Positions 34,254 to 45,874 of a DNA stretch of 64,000 nt are shown here, piece by piece. The notes under the pieces were generated by a model. The model saw only the letters and a program-made list of their open reading frames with translations. It ran no database searches and was not told where the DNA came from. Source of the DNA: Gaeumannomyces sp. JS-464 (lineage: Eukaryota > Ascomycota > Sordariomycetes > Magnaporthales > Magnaporthaceae); the NCBI GenBank assembly GCA_002197995.1, contig NGZR01000001.1, forward strand, positions 2,976,001 to 3,040,000, given 5' to 3'. The position numbers and the translations under genes were made by a program. Position 1 is the first letter of the stretch. Each line of letters begins with the position of its first letter.

Positions 34254-34630
34254 TTGGCCGGGCCTAAAGGGAGTCCAAAGGTCCCTTGCGCCCAAACCCG
34301 GCCTTATTCTTTTTCCAGCACTTTGCCGGCCGACCGCTTTTTTTTACCACTAACAGCTGCGCTTATAACGCCCCGACGTTTGTTCGCCTTTTTGCCGATT
34401 GCCCGCTCACTAACAAAAACCGCTGGAATGCGGCCCGACTTCCGTATGCTTACGGGTTTACTTTATTAGCCGCCTTGATAGCAACACGTAGCCTAGTGTT
34501 AAGCTTAGGTAGCGCTAGCACGTTATATGCCCCCAGTGAGGCAGGGAATGGTAGATCCCGATTAGCTGACGTTAAATATACCCACTTACTCACTCACACA
34601 CTCTCTCTCTTTTTGGCTCTCCTTCGCCCA
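34254..34630 (+). repeat. LINE-like 5' region fragment (related to 55590-55965)
   Basis: Shares long stretches with 55590-55965, including GGTAGCGCTAGCACGTTATA and CTGACGTTAAATATA, then a pyrimidine-rich tail (CTCTCTCTCTTTTTGGCTCT). At 55590 the repeat precedes a LINE-like gag remnant; here the downstream sequence is unrelated. Just after it (34632-34778) a short plus-strand open stretch (FGRPKYDGTRETLVRF...) follows a CAG and ends in TAA, perhaps a stray exon. Confidence 0.6.
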
Positions 34631-34969
34631 GGACCCCTTAGTGGATCCGACCGATATTAAGGGTAGCTTCGGTCGGCCCAAATACGACGGGACCAGGGAG
34701 ACATTGGTCAGGTTCGCCACGGAGCCCAAGGTGGCCCGTCTGATCGGTGGTAACGTGGTGGACGGCGAGTGTTCGTAAAACGGTTCTGAGGGGGCCACGT
34801 AGAAATAAAGGTGCATGGAGAGCGCGTGATCAGGTTGTTGAAACCATTTAACCCTAACTTTATTTCAGGAATCCAAATGGATTTCTCCAAGTCTGCTGAT
34901 GCAAGGCTGAACTTGCACCAGTCCTCTCCCACCTAGCCATAAAGAGAAACGAAAAGAAGAAAACGAAAA

Positions 34970-37246
34970 CTACCATATCCTGGCTTCAGGGCCTGCCTTC
35001 TCGCCCATGGCGCTTTCCGGGAGGCAGCCCGCACCGATTCGCCGGTAATGAGCCGGACCGCGATCCCCGTCGCCGCCGTGCACCCGCTCCACGAGCAGGA
35101 CAAAATGCGCCCTGCTCTTCTGTGCCACGCCCACGACGACGCACTGCGTGGGCCCGCTGCCTTTGGGGCGTGGGCCCGGGGTGTCGTGCACGAGCCTGAA
35201 CTGGTCTACACCGCCACCCGAGGTCCGCGCTGTCGGGCCTGCTCGGCCTGTCGTATCGGTGATGATGTTCCGCACCGTCGCGACGAGGGCCCGGCGCGAG
35301 TTCCTCTTTACGCTCGCCGCGGTACTGCCGGTTGGTCTGACGACATTCGAGTCTGATGAGCCGCCGCTGCTTGGTGGCTGCTCCCCGGGATCCTCCCGCG
35401 GCGAAGTGAGGCGCAGGTCCTCCCACTCCGTCTCGCGCGACGGCGGCGACAGGTAGTCGATCCGGCCCGTGTAGGCCATCCAGGACCAGGACGGGAGCCC
35501 GATGTCCGGGATCGGGACCATCTCGTTCCCCCCGCCGCGGCCGTCGTCGTCCTCCGCCGTCTCGCGGACCCAGAGCAGGCTGCGCCGCAGGAGCCCCCTG
35601 CCGTCGTCGATGATGCCCAGGCAGTCCCTGGCGCCCAGCGCGCGGGTGAGGCGGCTCTCGAGGCCGTGGATGGCGAGGGGCCGGTCCTGCTTGTACGACA
35701 GGTCGAGCCCGCTGTACGTCCTGTATAGGGTTTGGAAGTTGGCGATCTTGATTCCGTGTTTCTTGCCTAGGAGGATTTGCGGAAAGTTGGGGTCGCCCAG
35801 CAGCGAAGCGTGCGGGCTGTGACATCCGCCGTCCCCAACAACGGTGATGGCAAAGCCCTTGGTTAGCGGTTTACACCATGCGTGGCTTTCCTCGTCTTGT
35901 CTCGCGTTGGAACAAAGCTTGGAAACGCTTACCTCCACATCCAGCTCGCTGTTTCGCAATGCACACCGATGCCGCACTCAAAATAGGTCTGGTGGTCGGT
36001 GAAGAAGAGCGTGCGACGCGCCAGGGCGCGCTCCTGGAAGACCCAGCCTCTGGTGTTGAGGTGGCCCTTGAGCACGTGGCGGTCAAAGTCGTCGACGTTC
36101 TGGCAGATGTAGAGCGGCTCCCCATCGTCCCCGCCTCGCCCCTCCTGCACGTTGACGTAGTCCCTGAGTACCTGCCGCGGGGACAGGAACCCCGAGGCCA
36201 TGCTGGCGGCGCGGCTCGCGGCGATGGCGCAGTAGGCGCCGCTGAATACGGCCTCCATACGCTTCGCCTCGACGTCGAAATCGCCCGGGCCCTCGTCGGT
36301 GGATTGGACGATGCACAGCGAATCGATCCAGAGGTAGGGGACGCCAAGCGCGCGCGTAACCGTGACGGCGTCCCTAAACGTGGCCGGGAGCGCCTCCAAG
36401 CTGATGCCATTTTCAATGTATCTCTTCTTGGTACCGACAGTTGTCCTGCTGCACTCGGGGTAGGGTTTCGGCCCCCATCGGTGGGAAAGCGCGATGTATC
36501 TGCCGGTTTCAGCTGGGCCTGTTTCCCGAAGTTTTACGGTCTGGTCGCCATCCTTGCCGACGAGAATGACCCTCGTGGGCAGTTTCGGGTCTCCTCCGCC
36601 AGGATACCGTACTCCCTGGTCCCAGTCTTTCGGCCAGCATGTGCTTCGGTGATAATTGTCGCATTGGAGGAGCCACTGTCCGGCGATCTCGAAGTGGAGA
36701 GCACTTCCAACTTGTGGAAGTTGTGGAAGGCCGCTCTGGATATCATCCCTTGTATTTGTCCCTGGAGAGCGCAGTTGCTTCTTGTCAGCGATTAAATCAT
36801 ATCGGACCGTGCTGCTGCGTCAGAGGCAGGATCCAGAAAGTCAAAAAGACAAAGAAATGACCGCGGGCGCCCCTACCAAGCCTCCCGCACATGGTCAGCG
36901 CAGGGCCCCCGAGCTCGTTCATGACTAGGTTCGAACCCTGTTTGCGGAACCTAACTTCGGCGTTCCCGGCCCCGGACGCGGGGTGGTTGGCGTAGGCATC
37001 CTGGAGCAACCTGCACAGGTCACACCCCTTTTGGGCGCCATCATCCAAGGCCTCCGTGTCCCGATCAAAGCTGAGCGCCAGGTCGGAGAAGTTTATTTTA
37101 CTGCAGTCATCGCACAGGATGGTCCGCCTTCCCTGTGGTGGAAGCTCAAGCTTGGGAAGCGCCAGAGAGCCGCGGCTGTCTCGGATGGTCTTTGCCAGAG
37201 AGTCGGGGAGTTGGTTGTCAACTTTGAATGTCCAGGTTTCGTCGAG
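34970..37246 (-). CDS. HET-domain (heterokaryon incompatibility) protein, 5' exon unresolved
   Basis: Three exons join in frame: 37246-36877, 36761-35933 and 35816-34970 (681 codons plus an unplaced start). The N-terminal part has two cysteine pairs (ILCDDCSKINF and GCDLCRLL), common in front of HET domains. The HET core is clear: GRYIALSHRWG, LPATFRDAVTVTRALG, VPYLWIDSLCIVQ, then GWVFQERALARRTLFF. The C-terminal half includes GLPSWSWMAYTGRIDYL, a usual HET-protein element, then a Ser/Arg-rich tail. HET proteins trigger cell death or growth arrest on non-self recognition; that role is inferred from the family. No ATG lies early in the 37246 exon. An upstream piece near 37316-37350 (LLTFDNNTLNTV, then GTAAGT) may be the preceding exon, but its phase does not fit cleanly. 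Confidence 0.88.
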
Positions 37247-37822
37247 CTATTTTCTGCGGTCAGCAAACTTTACATTAATTTGACATCTTGAAAGACATCA
37301 AGGCTTTCCACTTACAGACTGTATTTAAGGTGTTGTTGTCAAATGTCAGCAACTGCAAGTCAGAATGCGGCAGGGCTTAAACGAGAATGAAACATACAAG
37401 CTGGGTAGAGCAGTCAATCATAACCGGAATGCCGTCAAGATTCGGTCAGTCCCCATCACAGAAGCTGCATCATGATTGAGTATTTTTGATGTGGCTGGCA
37501 GCTTACAGGCTTCAAGAACAGATCCAATAATGTTAGCACTTTGCATCAAGAAAATCTGCCTGGACAGACAAGTGTGGATGTCTTAAAACTTACACCCTGT
37601 CGAGGTTGCCCGAGGTTTGGTTTAGTCGCGTGATTTGCAACGTCAACTCTAACTAGGCGGGTAGATCACTCGGGCTCATCACCTGTCACTTACGTACTGC
37701 CCAGAAAAAAAGGTGTTAGTTCCACATTCGAGGGTTGCTCGCACCGAGACATCTCAAAGTCTGGTTGATGATTATGCTCACATCCTGATGATACTCATTA
37801 ACTCAAGGTCCATCTCTCAGTA
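37247..37822. other. Probable 5' exon(s) of the HET gene and downstream region of kinase 1
   Basis: Minus-strand splice-like signals (a GTAAGT donor at about 37315, TTGCAG and CTGACC further in) suggest one or two small upstream HET exons. I could not fix the start codon. The part next to 37822 is the 3' flank of the kinase gene. Confidence 0.45.
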
Positions 37823-40268
37823 TCAAACCTGTAGACTGGGGAGGAAAGGTACAAAAGCCCTTACCGTTTGAGAGGAGTCTACTGGCACTTTGAGTGCCGC
37901 CGCTGGAGCGCCGCCGGCACCACTCGCGGTTGTACGTGCGCCGGGTGCCCATCGAGCCGAAGGCCTGCCGTTCGCCGCTGCTTCTGGGGGTGTCGCCGCG
38001 AGTGATGCCTGCTTGCGCTCTATCTCGGGCGCCTGTCGTCCAGTGCGTTTGAATTCGTCAATGCCACGAGACCAGTAGTAGGTGCCAGCAGCAGCATTGT
38101 TTCCCTTTTCCACAATCGCCTGCAGTCCCTGCTCTAGGTCTTTTGCAAGGCCGCGTTTTGGTGCGTCGGGCTCAGGCGTCGTCGGCCGCCGCTGTCCGTG
38201 CTCTGTGACGAGAAACGAGGGCAGTGCGGCCGTGGCGCCTGGACCCTTGTCGACGTGCGAAGCCCCGCCTGGGGCGCCCTTCCGGTCAGTGCCCTTGGCA
38301 GTCCCGGCTTCCGTCTCGGCCGAGACCTGGAGACTACCTAGCTGTCCTGGCTGTCCCTGTACTGACTGTGTGTAGGAGCGGGTTTTGGGCAGGTCGACAA
38401 CGAGCAGTTTGCCCCTGACGATCTCGAGTAGGTCACCAAGCGGAGTTTCCTTGCCGCAGCAGGGCTCCGTAGCCATGTGGTCCATCCAGCCCGTGGGTAC
38501 CTCATCAACCACGACCTTCTCCCCCTCCTTGTTGTAGAAAGGGGTGGTAGTGGGCCGGCTGTTGTCCATGGCTTGGAGTTGGTTCTGAAATGCCTTCAAT
38601 CCGTCGGCGCCGTACATAAGCCAGATCGCGTGCTCCAAAATGATACACCCCATGGACCACACGTCGTACAACCGAGTGGTGGGTTCCTTGGGATTGTGGT
38701 AGGCCTCGGGCGGCTCATAGCGGAGCGTTGCGAATTTGGTGCTCGTTGCGTAGTTCCGAAGCTGTGTCTCAAAAATATGATGCTTGGCCAATCCCCAATC
38801 GCCGATCTTTAATGTCCCGATGGGGTCGGAGGGGTTTTCGGACTCTTTGGCAAAACGCAGGATGTTGCTGGGCTTGAGGTCTCCGTGGCGCATGTTCGTC
38901 TCGCCGCCCGTCTTGGTCGGCTGCTCGTGCACGCACACGAGCGCCTTTGCCATGCCCAGCAACTGGACTATGCTCGACCTGATTATGTCGCCGTTGATGT
39001 CCGGGCTGGGCAGCCTTTCCGTCCACAACTGCGCGAGCGTCCCGCCGTTGGCCCACTCGTACAGGAGGCAGAATTCGGTGTGCTCCTTCCTGGTGCTGGA
39101 TTCGTCGTTATCGTAGCGTCGGAAAGCAGTGAAGAAGCGCAGGCAGTGGTCCAGTTTGAGACTTGTTACGAGCCGCATGTTCGACACCTCTTTTACCCAG
39201 TCGGCCGAGTCTGACGGACCCATGTGTTTCCGGAGGTCGGCCAGGATCTCATCATCCCTCGGGAAGATTATCTTGAGGGCAAAGCTCTCAGGAAGAGGGT
39301 TCAGCTGGTATTTATCGACGGCCCAGCGTTAGTATTGCTTAAAGCACTTGTTGAGAGTGACCGTCATATTAGGCTCTTGGGTCTGAGCACAGCGTCTCCG
39401 CTCGTTCACTCACCACCTTAGCTTCGTCCTTGATATGTGCTGGATGAATCCAGACCCGTGACACCTCGCCAAAAGCACCATGCTGAACCTCGGACTGTTT
39501 GCCCCGTCTCGTGAAGGGTAAAGCGCATGACTTGGATATGCTAAGGCTTATGCCCTCTTCGCTGCTTGAGAAGACGGGAACCATGCCGGGAAACTTCCAC
39601 TGGTCGACGTAAAGGCTGCCGATCTCGCCTCTGTCGAAGATGATGGGATCAACAGATCCTAGGATGTGCTCCTTCAGGACCTGTCTCTCGGTTTCGTCGG
39701 TTTCGCTGGCGCTGTCGGTGTCGGTGCCGTCCTCGCTCCGGGACTTGCACTGTCCCGAGCCGTCCCTGGCGCTGCTCTCGCTGCTGCTGCCGTGGCCGCG
39801 GCCGTGGCTGCTGCGTTCATTGCCGCTGCCGCTTGGCGTCCCCTCTTTTGCTGTTGCACCTGGCGTTGCAGGCACCGAGGTGGACACATTCCCAAGCTTT
39901 GGGATTGGAAACAGATTCTTGTCATTTAGGCCTCGGTCTCGGAGCTTCTCCATGGCCAGCCGTAGCACTCCTCCAGGTTGTTTGCCGAATTTGTGGACCA
40001 GTAGGAGAAACATTGTACGCGCCTCCCCAAGGGCATAGTCTACCAAGCCATCATCCGGGTTGTCGCATCCTGCCGCATGCAGCGTCTTGGCGTGGAGGGC
40101 TTTCTTTACATACTTCTTGGTCAAGTATTTCTTATGCAACTTCTCGTCTGGGTCAATGGCGTAAAAGTCCCACCTATCGTTCTCGCTGGTGATCAGCTCT
40201 CTGATCCTATTCGCGACATCGTTTCCTAGCTCCTGGGCCAAGAGTTTCTCGTCAAACGGCAAGGGCAT
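37823..40268 (-). CDS. Fungal protein kinase with N-terminal extension (kinase 1), two exons
   Basis: Exons 40268-39414 and 39304-37823, joined through a GTGAGT...ACCAG intron, give 778 residues. Residues 1-120 form a conserved helical region (KKALHAKTLHAAG...ARTMFLLLVHKFG), followed by a Ser/Gly/Asp-rich linker. The kinase domain begins with HGAFGEVSRVWI. It has the VAIK-type Lys at 296 (FALKIIF), the catalytic loop HGDLKPSN with Asp427, Asp454 in DWGLAK instead of DFG, and PPE in place of APE (Glu485), then DVWSMGCI. A 200-residue disordered Pro/Ala-rich tail follows. Key residues for phosphotransfer remain, so activity is plausible. It is transcribed in the same direction as the HET gene and divergently from kinase 2, with which it shares its overall plan. 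Confidence 0.88.
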
Positions 40269-41263
40269 CGTTGCGTCCTTGGGGGAGGTAAAACATCTGG
40301 ATATCTACCGGATACATTAAGGTACGCGGTTACTAGGTAGGGGAGGCAGGCATATATCAGGTAGGACTCCCTGCAATGCTGGAGGTTTAGCCACGCCCAA
40401 GGAGACAATGAGGGTCAATTTTCGGGGGCTAGTCGCCCGAGGGGCCAGAATGAGATTCCGCATATGCGGAGGGACACAGGGTCCTTTCTCGCCGGGTGCC
40501 CCGGTAGCCGCCGCCCGACCCCGCCCGGCGAAGCCTGGTTTTGGGCAGGCTGGGCCGTGCATGCATACTGAGGCATTAACGGATCAATGAAAGGTGACGA
40601 TGCAAAGCCATAATCAGCACAAGCCACGCGCAGAGACATGCCCGGCACGCCACGTTACACTACTTGCAAAAGAGCGCACACACTCCAGTCGAGTGACTCG
40701 AGTCTGCCGGTGGCTGCGAGTTGCGCCCTGCAGCTGTGCCCGTGCCCTGCCAACCACGCGCCTCTTCCTCTAGGCAGGTGGTGGAGGGCATTGTGTAACA
40801 GCTTGTGGGAGTCAATCCGAACGCGGTTTTGCACCTTCTTGGTGCTTCAGGTGCTCTCTGTCATGCGGCAAGATGGATGCAGCATCATAGGAGGCCTGGG
40901 TGCCTCTGCGGCCTGCCCGCATCAGCCCCGGCCACCCCGAGGGCAGGCTGGACTCTTATGTCGGGCTCAAATGGCTGTGCTTCGCCCCCACCTGGTCAAG
41001 CCATTTCAAACTCGATGAACCAATCACATCGTAAGTCGACACACCCTTTTGAATGCAGCTTTGTGGTTGGAACTGGCGGTCTGCTACGCCCGCGTTCGCC
41101 TTCGACCGAAATTCGATACATGATGCCTCCCTTGGCATCCATCCACACCCCTCACAGGCGCTACCATCTACAAGGCTATTGGTTGCCTGCCCACAGTGGC
41201 CGAACTTGAGAGCCGCAGAGCGCTGAAAGACCGGCTTCGAGACCCTCTGCCCACCTCGGCACA
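40269..41263. other. Upstream region of kinase 1, no gene seen
   Basis: About 1 kb, GC-rich, with overlapping short frames on both strands and no family motif. It lies between the kinase 1 start and the end of the small gene. Confidence 0.5.
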
Positions 41264-41582
41264 TCAGCGAGCCCTGACCGGACCCCATCTCAACCCGTCA
41301 ATATCGGTGGCGGAGAGTCGCCTCCCCAGCGGCGTGCGCACGCGGAACTCGTTGTGTAGCATCTGTCGAGGGAAAATGTATCTATGGTCAGCAAGCAAGC
41401 CAGCAAGCTCACCCCAAGTCCGAGCGCGCCTTTGGCTAACCTACATCGACTTCGTAGTTTGAGCCGAACTGCGCCTTCAGGTGGCTCACTAGCTTCTTGG
41501 GGTCAATACCAGACGCTGGGATCGACTGTTGCCGCCTGGGCCAAAGCTTGTGCATTCGGATATCAATGTCCGCCAAGGGCAT
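41264..41582 (-). CDS. Small two-exon protein, 78 residues, unknown function
   Basis: ATG at 41582; exon 1 runs to 41445 (46 codons). An 82-bp intron follows, with donor GTAGGT and acceptor CGACAG, and exon 2 is 41362-41264 (32 codons and TGA). Phase is 0 on both sides. Exon 1 contains PASGIDPKKLVSHLKAQFG, SNYEVD; exon 2 reads MLHNEFRVRTPLGRRLSATD. It has the look of a compact helical domain: positively charged, no signal peptide, no membrane segment. I do not recognise the family. It sits between two divergent kinase genes, so a partner role is conceivable but unproven. A longer in-frame N-terminus (to 41684) exists but looks non-conserved. Confidence 0.5.
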
Positions 41583-42194
41583 GGTGATGTGATGTATGTA
41601 TCGGTCGACCAAACGGTGGCGAAAAAAACGATGGTATGTGTATAAAATAGCAAATGCCAGCTGTAGCTGGTATGCAGGAGACAATGCGCCCTGTCAAGAA
41701 CGAGGAACGGCCCGGGGGAGCGATGCCATGTTATATCTTGGCGCTTCCGCGCCCCACGACGGGGCGCAGGAGGCCAAAAGGGGCACAAAATGGAGGGGCG
41801 GCGGTTCGGGCGGCTAGGCGCGGGCGGCCTGTTGCGATCAGCTTGTGCCAGCCTGGCCATGTCCGTCTCCTGGCTCCTGGAGGAGTGATCATTGGATACC
41901 GACTGCTCTCCGGCTCATGGGGCTGTGCATTGAACAGGCCATGTGTTGTGGTTGCCGTCGTTCTCCTTCGACCACCCAGGGGGGTATATTTCACGGCCCT
42001 TTTTCCACATCCGTCAGGCCGGCTTCCTCTTGTTCGCCGTCGCTCCGTCGAACCCATGTCCGTCTACTCTTGTGTCCAATCTTATGCTAGCATGACTGTA
42101 CGCCTACGGCACGCTTTCCTGCGGCGGTTCCCCAGGCATCCCATCCCACAATTTTCTGCCTTTAGTCTCCGAGCCCCTCGGGCCCTGGCCCTCG
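41583..42194. other. Divergent intergenic region before kinase 2
   Basis: Holds the 5' flanks of the small gene (minus) and kinase 2 (plus). GC-rich with no recognisable coding motif. GTATAAAATAG at 41640-41650 resembles a TATA box; in the plus direction it lies about 550 bp from the kinase 2 ATG. Confidence 0.45.
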
Positions 42195-45010
42195 ATGGTA
42201 CTTGATATGCGGCCCCCGGCGGCCGGCCTACCGCCTTTAACGACGGCCAGTGATTTCGGGCCGCAGATATGCCCCCCCGCGCCTGTCACCCCCCCGGGGG
42301 CTCTGCGGGACGCCCCGCTAGGCACGCAGCTAGACGCTTCGGCTTCGACCACCCGCAATGCGCCCCCGACACCACCACCAGAGGAGCATAAGCTGCCCAT
42401 AATTTTGGTCTCGGCATCAACCCCGGCAACGCTGCCTGCTGTCCAATTATCACAGAACCAAAGCTCCCATGAACAGGGCAGGCTGAGATCTTCGATTGAA
42501 AGTTCGAGCAGCTCGATCAGCCTTCCCGAAGTAAGAAAAAAATCTTGCCTTCATTTTAGTTCACAATATCCACATGGATCATTCCTCTACATCTGCTGAC
42601 TCCACCCCTGTTGGGAGTGCTAGGATGCCCGGCCACCACCTGACTCTCGAGGACCGGATGACCAGGCTGGGTTTGCGACCATCCACGGCCAAGGGCTCCC
42701 CTTCAGCGCTGAGACACCTCGTCCCGTTCCGGATACCCAAGCACTTGTAAACATTGTCTTGAGGCCGGCGAGACCCAAGCCGGCACCGCGGACGACTTCC
42801 TCGCTGCCCGTTGCTGTTGGGACTCCTTTTCCGTCAACGCAAGTGCTTGGGGTGGCAGCCAAGAAGCTGAAGCTGAGTCTGCAGCGGGCAGCCGACCGTT
42901 CCCTGGTGGGAAGCTCAATCAAGGAGAACTTCCTCCCGGTAAACGACCTCTGCTCTCTCGTCAACGGGGATTCAGTCCTCAGAGTCCTGGCCGACCTAAG
43001 AAACCCAGGGCCACCTGTTTTCCGCCGGCTCCGTCGGCAGCCACCACCCGAGCCTGTGCCCGAAGACCTGAAACTGGCAAGCAGGATACTCGGCAGTGAG
43101 GACCGGGTCCGGGAGTGGAGGACGCAGGCGCCTTGGGTCGGTGGGACCGGGGCGCAAGAAGCTGAGTATCGGGGTGCGAGGGAGCGGGGAGGCTACCGAA
43201 AGATATTCGCCATCCTTCTTCTCATCGACGAAGTCAAGCATATCCACTCATTCCTCGAAGCCGGGGTATGCGACGACGACCTTCCGCTCGTGCAGACCCG
43301 CTGCGGCAGACTGGCTCGCCGCCACGTGAGCGGAGCAGCGCCGCAGCCGCTGGGAGGCATCAGGGTCGACGCCGAAAAGTTCTGCAGGAAGCAGGTTTGG
43401 ATGTGCGTGGTATCACTGCAACACGGCCTCGGCCCAACCTGCCACCACTTCGTCTTTGGGACCACGGACAGGCTCCCCTGGAGGTCTGCAAAGGAAGTCG
43501 CCAGGGGCAGGCGCCGGACGGTGTCCAAGGTCTTGATACACGCGGAGCACCACAGCTTGGGCGAGGAACATGTACGAAGTCCATCCCCAATCCCGCAGAG
43601 GCAAAAGCATCGCCACCACACGGCACCAACATAGCTACCTAGCCAACCAGACTGACTTCAAACCTGGCCTCCCGGCTTTCCCCCGCAGACCACAAAGGAT
43701 GGGGCCTGGTGTTCACTCAAGGTGTTCTCGGACAAGGACGAATTCGAGGCGGAGAAGAGGATAATAAGGCAGTTCAGGCTCGAGCGGCACGCCGACCCCC
43801 ACATCGTGCCGCTTCTGGCGAGCTTCGAGCAAGAGGAAAAGTACGCGCTCGTTTTCCCCTGGGCCGAGTCCGACCTGTTCGGGTACTGGAAGGCAAACAA
43901 GCCGCCCAAGAGCGCCAGCGCCCTCTGGCTGGTGGTGCAGTGCCACGGCATCGCCCGCGCGCTCAGCAAGATCCACTACTACCAGACGGGCTTCGACTCG
44001 GACATGCAGTCGGTCCGGTCGTCCTCGGCTGTGCCGCCGCCGCCACCCCCGCGAACTCCAAACGCCGCCGCCATAACACCGGCGGGCGAGGACGAGCTGA
44101 CTCTCTTGCTTTACGGTCGGCACGGGGACATCAAGCCCCAAAACATCCTGTGGTTCCCCACCCCCAAGACCGCCGACGGCGACGACCACCCAAAGGACGC
44201 CGCCGCCTGCGAAAGGGGGTTCCTGAAGATCATCGACTTTGGCATCTCCGACTTTGGCAGGAGTCGGAGCACCGACGGCAACGGCGGCCGGATCCCCAAT
44301 TCGCCCTCGTACAGGTCGCCCCAGGTCGACACGGGCGAGCCGGTGAGCGCGCTCTGCGACGTGTGGGCGCTCGGCTGCATCCTCGTCGAGTTTATTACCT
44401 GGTGCTTCTACGGCTGGGAGGGCGTCAACAAGTTCATGGAGAAGAGGCTGGCGGTGGACAATGTGCTGGGCGATCCGAGGTTCAGAAGCCACGTCTTCTT
44501 TGAGCTGGATGACGCCAGGCAACCATGCCTCAAAAGAGCTGTCAAGAAGGTGATTGTCCGACCCGGATCCCCCCGGTGACGTACCTCCCCTGCCCGCCGT
44601 AACCCCCTTTTCCGTCCGCTCATTAGTTATTATTCGGGGCAACTGACTTCCCCATCTCATGCGTGTGCTGCTAGCAAATCGAAAAACTGCGCAACCACCC
44701 CAAGTGTTCGGACAGCATCTACGATCTGCTCCAGCTGATCACGGAGCGCATGCTGGCGACGAGCGTCCCTGGCGGCCACGACGAGCAGGGACCGCAGCGT
44801 ACGGGGCGCATCACTTCGAGGGACCTGATGAAGGCGACCGAGGACATACATAGAAGATGCCGGCAAAATCCCGATTATGCGAGCATGTCGTCGCGAGAAC
44901 TGGGAGGAGCTCCGGAAAGGTCCAGCTGGCGGCTGCTTTCTTGGAAAAAAAAAAGAAAAAAAAGAGGGAGATTGGGATTGGGATGCGGGGAGCCTCCTGC
45001 AAGTAATTAG
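42195..45010 (+). CDS. Fungal protein kinase with N-terminal extension (kinase 2), four exons
   Basis: Exons 42195-42530, 42624-43571, 43689-44549 and 44675-45010 are all phase 0 and give 826 residues. Donors are GTAAGA, GTACGA and GTGATT. Residues 1-200 are Pro/Ser-rich and disordered. About 200-400 carries a helical region (YRKIFAILLLIDEVKHIHSF) that parallels kinase 1, then KVLIHAEHHSLGEEH leads into the kinase. The domain has Lys439 (CSLKVF), a catalytic loop HGDIKPQN with Asp575, and Asp611 in DFGISDFG. SPQ replaces APE, and DVWALGCI follows. The glycine loop is degenerate. A proline-rich insert (SSAVPPPPPPRTPN) lies before the catalytic loop. The C-terminus ends in a Lys/Arg run (KKKRKKRGR), a possible nuclear signal. 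The shared plan with kinase 1 suggests an old duplication. Confidence 0.88.
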
Positions 45011-45874
45011 ATCATCTCCTAAGAACCAGTTGCTGCCTTTTGGCCGGCGACGCCAGCCAACTGCACAAAACATCATCTGTGCCCAGTGAGATTGATTGTA
45101 GAGGTGAGAATACTCGGATAGTGCAGACGCCGATTCCCAGATCGAGGTGGCAAGTCAGGGGCACTTCATGTCCGACGGGTTCGGTACTGGGTCCTTTGTG
45201 TCGGGCGCGTCCTCGGCAGGAGCACACCGCTTTGTGGACGGACGCGCAGAGTTAATCGGTGCGGCTGTCGCCTCACAGGTTTGTCGGAGAATCCACTTCA
45301 AATCCCGCTGCGTAAGAGCTGAGAATACATGGAGCAGTCCGCAAGGAGCACGGCGGGTGTGTGTGGCCGGAGCGCGGCATGCGGCTGGCCTCGGCGGTGT
45401 CGCGGCGGTACAGTGGGTAGTGTGGTGGAACGAAGCACGGCGAAGGTAGGCCGCACAAAGTTTCCGGGGAAGCGGACCAGGCGCAGCAGCTTGCCCGAAG
45501 CTCCGCGTCGACTCCGGGCCCCGTGTCAACACTCTCGCGGTCTAGCACCAAGCCACCGGGCGGTCAACCCGATAATGTAAGTTCGAGTGCGTGTATGGCC
45601 TTGTGTGACTCGGGGCTATGCTTGCGAGCTGGGCAATCGCTTCTCCTTCTTCTACCCCGAAGCCCCCGGGCACCAATGTGGGCGGATTCGCGGTTCCACC
45701 GAAAATGTCCTCCCATGCGTTCGACGAATCACGAAAAGCAGAGCCGCAAAAAAACAGATGACGGAGCCATTTACAAACCGGAAGTTCACGTCCAAAGCGA
45801 CGGCCTAGACCTGCCCGCTGATGTTCTCGGGAAACTTCAAGTGGCGTATAACAAGGATCTGTTCCCGGGGCTGT
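45011..45874. other. GC-rich stretch downstream of kinase 2, no gene recognised
   Basis: Short overlapping frames on both strands without family motifs. It separates kinase 2 from the orphan coding fragment. Confidence 0.5.

Noticed and set aside
35878..36795. 305-codon plus-strand frame
   Set aside because: Antisense to the HET core exon.
44627..44646. 20-bp near match to 17463-17482
   Set aside because: One 19/20 match in 64 kb is expected by chance at an appreciable rate; mentioned only within the insert finding.
43713..44660. 315-codon minus-strand frame and 264-codon second plus frame
   Set aside because: Both overlap kinase 2 exon 3, whose catalytic motifs fix the true frame.
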